Assembly (NCBI RefSeq): GCF_003001815.1
Contig: NZ_PVMZ01000012.1
Location: 62,001 to 126,000, forward strand
Length of the DNA stretch: 64,000 nucleotides
Direction of reading: 5' to 3'
From: Actinoplanes italicus
GTDB taxonomy: Bacteria; Actinomycetota; Actinomycetes; Mycobacteriales; Micromonosporaceae
A program made the position numbers and the translations under genes. Below are positions 58,965 through 64,000 of the stretch, one piece after another (position 1 is the first letter of the stretch; the number at the start of each line of letters is the position of its first letter). The notes beneath the pieces are model-generated. The model was not told where the DNA came from. It did not search any database and was given only the letters and a program-made list of their open reading frames with translations.

Positions 58965-61949
58965 TTGACGGCGGAGTTCGGTGTGCTCGGCGCGGTGGAG
59001 GCACGGATCGACGGCCGGTCCGTCGACCTGGGGCACGCCCGGCAGCGGTGTGTGCTGGGTGTGCTGCTCGTGGAGGCGGGCCGCCCGGTCGCGGCGGACC
59101 AGCTGATCGAGCGGGTCTGGGGTGAGCGCGCGCCGCAGCGTGCCACCGGTGCCCTCTACAGCTACCTGTCCCGGCTGCGCGGTGCGGTGGCCGGTGCGGG
59201 CGGTGTGGAGATCCGCCGTGATCCCGGTGGCTATCTGCTCACCGTGGATCCGCAGGCGGTGGATCTGCACCGTTTCCGGCGGCTGATGACGCTGGCCCGG
59301 GCGGCCGAGTCGGACCGGTCGGCCGCGGCGCTGATCGAGCAGGCGCTGGATCTGTGGCGCGGCGATCCGTTCGGCGGGCTGGACACCCGCTGGCTGAGCG
59401 CGACGCGACGCACCCTGCTCAGCGAGCGGTTCGCCGCCGAACTGGACGGCAACGACGTGCTGCTGCGGCTGGGCCGGCACGGCGAGCTGTTGCCGGCGCT
59501 GTCCGCCGCGGTCGCCGAGCACCCGCTGGACGAGCGCCTGGCCGGCCAGGCGATGCTCGCGCTGTACCGGTGCGGCCGGCAGGCCGACGCGGACGAGCGG
59601 TACCGGCGGATCCGGAGCAGCCTCGCCGACGAGCTGGGCAGCGATCCGGGTCCCGAACTGCGCCGGTTGCACCAGCAGATCCTCGCCGCAGACCCGGCTC
59701 TGGCCGTGCCGTCGCTCGAGGCCCGTGCGTCGTCTGCCGTGCCGGTCGCCGCCACGGCGTCGGTTCCCGCCCAGCTGCCCGCCGACGTGCGGGCGTTCAC
59801 GGGACGGACCGGAGAGCTCACCGCGCTGGACCGGCTGCTGGCGCCGGACGGTGACGAGCCGCCGCTGACCGTCGCGCTGCTGTCCGGCACGGCCGGGGTC
59901 GGCAAGTCGGCGCTGGCCGTACGGTGGGCGCATCGGGTCCGGGAATCGTTCCCCGACGGGCAGCTCTACATCAATCTGCGCGGCTACGACGCCGAGCAGC
60001 CGGTGGCGGTCGCCGACGCTCTGGCCGGGTTCCTCACGGCGCTCGGGGTGCGTGGCCCGGAGATTCCGCCGGGCACTGACGAGCGCGCCGCCCGGTACCG
60101 GTCCGAGCTCACCGGCCGGCGGATGCTGGTCCTGCTGGACAACGCGTCCTCGGTGGAGCAGGTCAGGCCGCTGCTGCCCGGCACCGGGTCGTGCCTCGTG
60201 TTGATCACCAGCCGTGACTCGTTGCGCGGCATGGTGGCGGTGCACGGCGCCGAACGCGTCAATCTGGACCTGCTGCCGCCGGCGGACGCGGCCGGGCTGT
60301 TGCGCAAGCTGATCGGCGTCCGGGTGGACCGCGAGCCCGAGGCCGCCGCGGAGCTGGCCGCCGCGTGTGCCCGGCTGCCGCTCGCGCTGCGGATCGCCGC
60401 CGAGCTGGCCGCCGAGCGTACGGACGTGTCGCTGTCCGAGCTCGTCGCCGAGCTGGGCGACCATCAGATGCGGCTGGACCTGCTGGACGCGGGCGGCGAC
60501 CCGCACGCCGAGGTGCGGGCGGTGTTCTCCTGGTCGTACCAGAACCTGCCGTCCGGCGCGGCCCGCACGTTCCGGCTGCTCGGCCTGCATCCCGGCGAGA
60601 CCGCTCATTTCGACGCGGTGGCGGCGCTGATCGGTGCCGGCGACGGTGAGACGCGGCGGCTGCTCGACGTGCTCACACGGGCGAGCCTGGTCCAGGCCGG
60701 GCGCGGCGGCCGGTACACCATGCACGATCTGCTGCGCGCGTACGCGGCCGAGCTCGCGGCCCGCCACGATCCGGAGCCCGAGCGCCGGGCCGCTCTCACC
60801 CGCCTGTTCGACCACTACCTGGCCGGCGCCACCACGGCGATGGCCACGCTGTACCCGGCCGGCGAGGAGGTGCCGGGCGACCCGGACACGGCCCGGTCGT
60901 GGATCGAGGCGGAGCGGCCCAACCTCGCCGCGGTCTGCACGAGCGGCGCGGCGCACGGCTGGTATCAGCACACCATCGACCTGGCCGCCACGCTGTTCCG
61001 CTACCTCGACGCGGGCGGTCCGGTCACCGAGGCGGTGACCGTCACGGCGTCGGCGGTGACCGCGGCCCGTGCCGTCGGTGACCACGCCTCGCAGGCGCGG
61101 GCACTGGCCAACCTGGGCCGGCTGCACCGGCGGCAGGGCCGGCTGCACGAGGCCGCCGAGACCTACCGCGAGGCGCTGGTCCTGTACGCGCGCCTCGGCG
61201 AGCCGGCGGCCGAGGCGCTGGTGCTGCGCAACCTGGGCAGCGTCGACTGGCGGCTCGGCGACTACCGGCGGGCCGCCGACCACTACCTGCGGGCCCGGAC
61301 GCTCTTCGGCGAGCTGGGGGACGACGCCGGGCGTGCCGACGCGCTGGTCCGTCTCGGGCTGGTCGACGCGCGCCTGGGCGACGAGACGCGGGCGGCCCGG
61401 AGGTTCACGTCGGCCCTGGAGCTGTACGCCGAACTCGGCGACCGATTCAGCGAGGCGTATGTCCTGTCGCTGCTGGCCCGCCTGCCGCACCGTCCGGCCT
61501 CACTGGACCGGGCCGCCGAGCTCCTGGAGGAGAGCCTCGCGACGGTACGCCGCAACGGTGATCGCACCGCGGAGGCGTACGCGCTGACCGATCTCGCCGC
61601 GATCGAGGCACGCCGGGACCGCCTCGCCGAGGCCGCGGGTCACCTGCGTCGCGCCCTCGTGCTGCTCCGCCGGATCGGGGATCGTGCCAGTGAGGCCGAG
61701 GCCCTGAACGATCTCGGTCAGGTGCTGCTGGCCGCGGGTGACCCGTCGGAGGCGCGCGCACAGCACGGCCAGGCGCTGGAGCTGGCAGAGGAGATCGGCG
61801 ACCGGTACGAGCAGGCGCGCGCTCACGACGGCATCGCCGACGGGGCCGGACCGCACCTGGAACGCGCCCGGAAGATCTACGCCGACCTGGAGGTGCCGGC
61901 CGCGCCGACGCTCAGTCCCGGCGCACGCCGTCGACCCACAGAACCGTGA
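58965..61949 (+). CDS. SARP/AfsR-type regulator: BTAD, NB-ARC and TPR
   Basis: 994 residues from TTG 58965, which has GGAGG 5 nt upstream. Domains: winged-helix DNA binding (RQRCVLGVLLVEAGRPVAAD, 1-95), BTAD (100-245), NB-ARC ATPase with P-loop GTAGVGKS near 308 and LVLLDNASSVEQ Walker B, and C-terminal TPRs (RLHEAAETYREALVLYARLG, LGDYRRAADHYLRARTLFGE). AfsR-like proteins activate secondary-metabolite or developmental genes. No biosynthetic cluster is seen. The 3' end overlaps a convergent gene by 38 nt. Confidence 0.92.
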   Translation: MTAEFGVLGAVEARIDGRSVDLGHARQRCVLGVLLVEAGRPVAADQLIERVWGERAPQRATGALYSYLSRLRGAVAGAGGVEIRRDPGGYLLTVDPQAVDLHRFRRLMTLARAAESDRSAAALIEQALDLWRGDPFGGLDTRWLSATRRTLLSERFAAELDGNDVLLRLGRHGELLPALSAAVAEHPLDERLAGQAMLALYRCGRQADADERYRRIRSSLADELGSDPGPELRRLHQQILAADPALAVPSLEARASSAVPVAATASVPAQLPADVRAFTGRTGELTALDRLLAPDGDEPPLTVALLSGTAGVGKSALAVRWAHRVRESFPDGQLYINLRGYDAEQPVAVADALAGFLTALGVRGPEIPPGTDERAARYRSELTGRRMLVLLDNASSVEQVRPLLPGTGSCLVLITSRDSLRGMVAVHGAERVNLDLLPPADAAGLLRKLIGVRVDREPEAAAELAAACARLPLALRIAAELAAERTDVSLSELVAELGDHQMRLDLLDAGGDPHAEVRAVFSWSYQNLPSGAARTFRLLGLHPGETAHFDAVAALIGAGDGETRRLLDVLTRASLVQAGRGGRYTMHDLLRAYAAELAARHDPEPERRAALTRLFDHYLAGATTAMATLYPAGEEVPGDPDTARSWIEAERPNLAAVCTSGAAHGWYQHTIDLAATLFRYLDAGGPVTEAVTVTASAVTAARAVGDHASQARALANLGRLHRRQGRLHEAAETYREALVLYARLGEPAAEALVLRNLGSVDWRLGDYRRAADHYLRARTLFGELGDDAGRADALVRLGLVDARLGDETRAARRFTSALELYAELGDRFSEAYVLSLLARLPHRPASLDRAAELLEESLATVRRNGDRTAEAYALTDLAAIEARRDRLAEAAGHLRRALVLLRRIGDRASEAEALNDLGQVLLAAGDPSEARAQHGQALELAEEIGDRYEQARAHDGIADGAGPHLERARKIYADLEVPAAPTLSPGARRRPTEP

Positions 61950-62385
61950 CCGGGCAGCCGCGGGATCGGGCGTACGCGACCACGTCACCGGTACCGCCGA
62001 GGCCGCGGGCCGGCAGCCCGTCCCACACCGCGAAGAGGTGGTCGCAACGGTCGACGAGGGCCTGACCGGCCGCGAGGTAGCCCTGGTCGGAGGGTTCGTC
62101 GCAGGGCAGGGTGATCACCGTGGTGGCCGCCCGCACGAGGTCCTCGAATCGGGCCCGGCTGTCACCGGCCGCCAGCGAGCCCGCGTAGCCGGGCCACGGC
62201 AGGACCGCCTCGAGGGCGCCCCCGGACGCGAGCACGTGGGCGGCGAACAGCTGGTCGGCACCGTCGGCGAGGCTCGACACCCCGAGCAGTCCGGCGCCGG
62301 TGGGCAGCACCCGCCGCCAGTGGTCCATCGCGTGTTCGGCGATGCCCGGTGGAAGCACCCGGTGACCGGTGACACCGAACCGCAC
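61912..62385 (-). CDS. SLOG-like nucleotide-binding protein
   Basis: 157 residues, GTG start with GGAGGTCA. MRFGVTGHRVLPPG resembles the first strand and loop of SLOG/DprA-like Rossmann domains (GITGHR), with GVSSLADGADQLFAAHVLAS and RCDHLFAVWDGLPARGLGGT carrying the later acidic and glycine motifs. SLOG domains bind nucleotide-derived ligands and act in signalling or defence systems. Small stand-alone form; role unknown. Confidence 0.78.
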   Translation of the reverse strand: MRFGVTGHRVLPPGIAEHAMDHWRRVLPTGAGLLGVSSLADGADQLFAAHVLASGGALEAVLPWPGYAGSLAAGDSRARFEDLVRAATTVITLPCDEPSDQGYLAAGQALVDRCDHLFAVWDGLPARGLGGTGDVVAYARSRGCPVTVLWVDGVRRD

Positions 62386-62448
62386 ATTGACCTCCGTACG
62401 AAAGCACTATGAAGATACGACTTCCGGGCCCGATCCGTGGTCCCGTCC

Positions 62449-64000
62449 TCAGCAGGTCGCGCGGTGCGGGAGTTCGGGGATGTAACGGGCCCATTCGTCG
62501 GCGTCGAGTCCCCGGCCGCTGACCGTGCAGGCGTTGCGGACCGGATCGGCGGCCAGGTCCTTCGGCACCGTGACGTCCCAGTGCGTGATGTTCCTGGTCG
62601 GGACATTGAGGCCGCCGCCGGTGGCCAGCGTGCGCCCGTCCGGGCTGAAGACCATGTAGAGGCTCTGCAGGTCGGGGTTCTTGAGGACGGCGTACCGCAG
62701 TGGGGTGCCGGGATCGACGATGTCCCACAGCACCACGGAGTTGTTCATGCCCGAGGTCGCGATGGTGCGCCCGTCGGGGCTGAACGACGACCAGAGAACC
62801 TGGCTGCTGAGGCCGGGCAGGACGCCGGTCCGGTGCGGCTGGGCCGGGTCGGCGACATCCCAGAGCATGGTGAGCCCTCTGTCGCTGGTGCCGACTGCCA
62901 GGCTGCGCCCGTCCGGGCTGAACTCGAGCGAGGAGGCGCTGTAGCCGGGATTCTCGGTGGGCGGAACCGAGATCAGCCGTACCGGAGCGGATTTGTTCGT
63001 GATGTCGAACGTGGTGACGTTGAAACCCTCGCCGACCGCCATCGTCTTGCCGTCCGGGGTGAACGCGATGGACATCAGCAACCGTCGGAGGGGGAGTTCG
63101 ACGAGCTTGACGGGTCGCGTCCGGTCGGTCAGGTCCCACAGGGCGGTCTTGCCGTCGCCACGGCCGACGGCCATGGTCTTCCCGTCCGTGGTGAGCGCCG
63201 CCACCCAGACCGCCGCGGCTCCCACCTCCTCGATCCGGGACAGGACCCTGGGCTCGCCCGGCCGGCTGATGTCCAGGACGGTGAGCACGCCGACGGTGTT
63301 GAGGACGACCATGGTCCGGCCGTCGCTGCTGGTCATCATGCCTTCGAGCTCGCCGCTGCCCAGCGGCATGAGCGCACCGGGGACCGGCTTGGCGGGATCG
63401 GACAGATTCCACGACACGGCCGAACCGTCGCGTCCCGCGCCGATCAGCGATCGGCTGTCCGGCGCGAAGGCGAGCCCCATGAGCCGGTCCGGGAATGGGT
63501 TGGGAACGGTGGCGATCGGCTCCCGGGCGTATCGCCCGCGGATGTTCCACAGTGTCGCGGTCAGGCGGAAACCGGCGGTGGCCAGGACGCGCCCGTCCGG
63601 ACCGAAGGTCATCGACCGGACCGGGCCGCCCCGCGTGAGCATCTTGGCGACCTGTGCCGACATCCACGGCCACCCGCCGTTGGGTTCGACGCTCAGCACC
63701 GTCGTGGTGCCGTCGGAGTCGCCGATGGCCAGGCTGTTGCCGTCGGGGTTGAACGCGAGCGCCGTGTGGTCGGTGTCGCCCGGCCCGCCGGGCTCGGAGT
63801 CACCCTGCCGCGGCTCGGCCGGGTCGGTCAGGTCGTAGAGGTAGATGTAGTCGTAGGGGCCCTCGACGGCCACGATCGGCAGCTTCGGGTTGAACTCGAT
63901 GTCGCTCTCGCCGACCATGGTGCCGAAGTCGAAGGCGATCGTGGAGCGCCGCACCGGGGCGCTCCGGTCGGTCAGGTCCCAGACGTGGACCTTCTCGCCG
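62449..64000 (-). CDS. WD40-repeat protein, C-terminal part (runs off right edge)
   Basis: At least 516 residues of tandem WD40-like blades, each with SPDGRTLA / FSPDGRTIAT and LWDVADP-type ends (LAFNPDGNSLAIGDSDGTTT, SFSPDGRTIATSGMNNSVVL). The tail ACTVSGRGLDADEWARYIPE and a final Cys are typical of actinobacterial nSTAND/TIR-WD40 proteins; the N-terminal effector domain lies outside the window. The frame is still open at base 64000. Confidence 0.88.
   Translation of the reverse strand, partial: GEKVHVWDLTDRSAPVRRSTIAFDFGTMVGESDIEFNPKLPIVAVEGPYDYIYLYDLTDPAEPRQGDSEPGGPGDTDHTALAFNPDGNSLAIGDSDGTTTVLSVEPNGGWPWMSAQVAKMLTRGGPVRSMTFGPDGRVLATAGFRLTATLWNIRGRYAREPIATVPNPFPDRLMGLAFAPDSRSLIGAGRDGSAVSWNLSDPAKPVPGALMPLGSGELEGMMTSSDGRTMVVLNTVGVLTVLDISRPGEPRVLSRIEEVGAAAVWVAALTTDGKTMAVGRGDGKTALWDLTDRTRPVKLVELPLRRLLMSIAFTPDGKTMAVGEGFNVTTFDITNKSAPVRLISVPPTENPGYSASSLEFSPDGRSLAVGTSDRGLTMLWDVADPAQPHRTGVLPGLSSQVLWSSFSPDGRTIATSGMNNSVVLWDIVDPGTPLRYAVLKNPDLQSLYMVFSPDGRTLATGGGLNVPTRNITHWDVTVPKDLAADPVRNACTVSGRGLDADEWARYIPELPHRATC

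Noticed and set aside
57843-61490. 1215-codon reverse open frame opposite the LacI and SARP genes
   Set aside because: Low-complexity Arg/Gly/Gln-rich translation with no motifs; it is the antisense shadow of genes with clear domains.

Overview
The window is high-GC DNA with strongly GC-biased third codon positions, many GTG and TTG starts, GTGA/ATGA/TTGA gene overlaps, an SsgA-family sporulation/division protein, mycothiol-type DinB and SARP regulators. All of this points to a filamentous actinobacterium. Several protein styles (STYPPTQCGLATF glycosyltransferase, TioE-like double MerR, WD40 protein, ABA4-like protein) fit Micromonosporaceae such as Actinoplanes, but the species cannot be fixed from the sequence alone. 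No rRNA or CRISPR array is present, and there is one tRNA.

Layout, left to right. 1-3163: two glycosyltransferases and a GH13 alpha-glucosidase. 3145-9699: SDR/TetR pair, AraC/NmrA pair, small membrane proteins, TspO and a secreted PGRP amidase. 9692-14261: oxidoreductase, small membrane proteins, then a KDPG aldolase-KDG kinase pair under a perfect LacI-type palindrome; a secreted PL3 pectate lyase lies at 19.4-20.2 kb, so pectin-derived sugar use is a plausible theme. 14336-18819: PRC-barrel protein, a TioE-like regulator divergent from an erythromycin-esterase/DUF6194 fusion, an isochorismatase-like hydrolase and a GlxA-type regulator. 18.8-19.3 kb: a tandem array of palindromic repeats. 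20.4-25.9 kb: a MobA-like transferase coupled to a protein with a proline-rich repeat tail, ABA4-like and other membrane proteins, and a two-component system. 26-33.4 kb: secreted proteases, flavin reductase, P450 and a beta-lactamase-like protein. 33.4-42.1 kb: DUF1501/DUF1800 pair and an envelope/lipid cluster (DedA-like protein, metal-dependent hydrolase, lipid kinase, YihY, double PAP2, EEP). 42.1-50.0 kb: DinB, TPR-GGDEF, TPR/Fn3-like membrane protein, TcmP-like protein, regulators and an SsgB-like protein.

50.0-53.6 kb is the accessory region. A tRNA-Val (CAC) gene carries at its 3' end a 45-bp sequence repeated exactly at 53532-53576. Between the copies lie a decapitated tyrosine integrase, an intact IS, the 3' tail of a polymorphic toxin with an AT-richer immunity-like gene, and a 446-bp internally deleted IS. 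Just outside is an RHS/YD-repeat fragment. I read this as a decayed tRNA-integrated element that once carried an RHS-type toxin module.

54.5-64 kb returns to ordinary chromosome: a NarL-type two-component pair, VanZ-like protein, a broken LuxR fragment, a LacI regulator, a large SARP/NB-ARC/TPR regulator, a SLOG-like protein and a WD40 protein running off the right edge.

Two themes cut across regions. Several genes have a -10-like hexamer exactly 6-7 nt before the start codon, the layout of leaderless transcripts. Four long 25-9-25 hairpins with a shared stem sequence sit in intergenic gaps and look like a dispersed repeat family.
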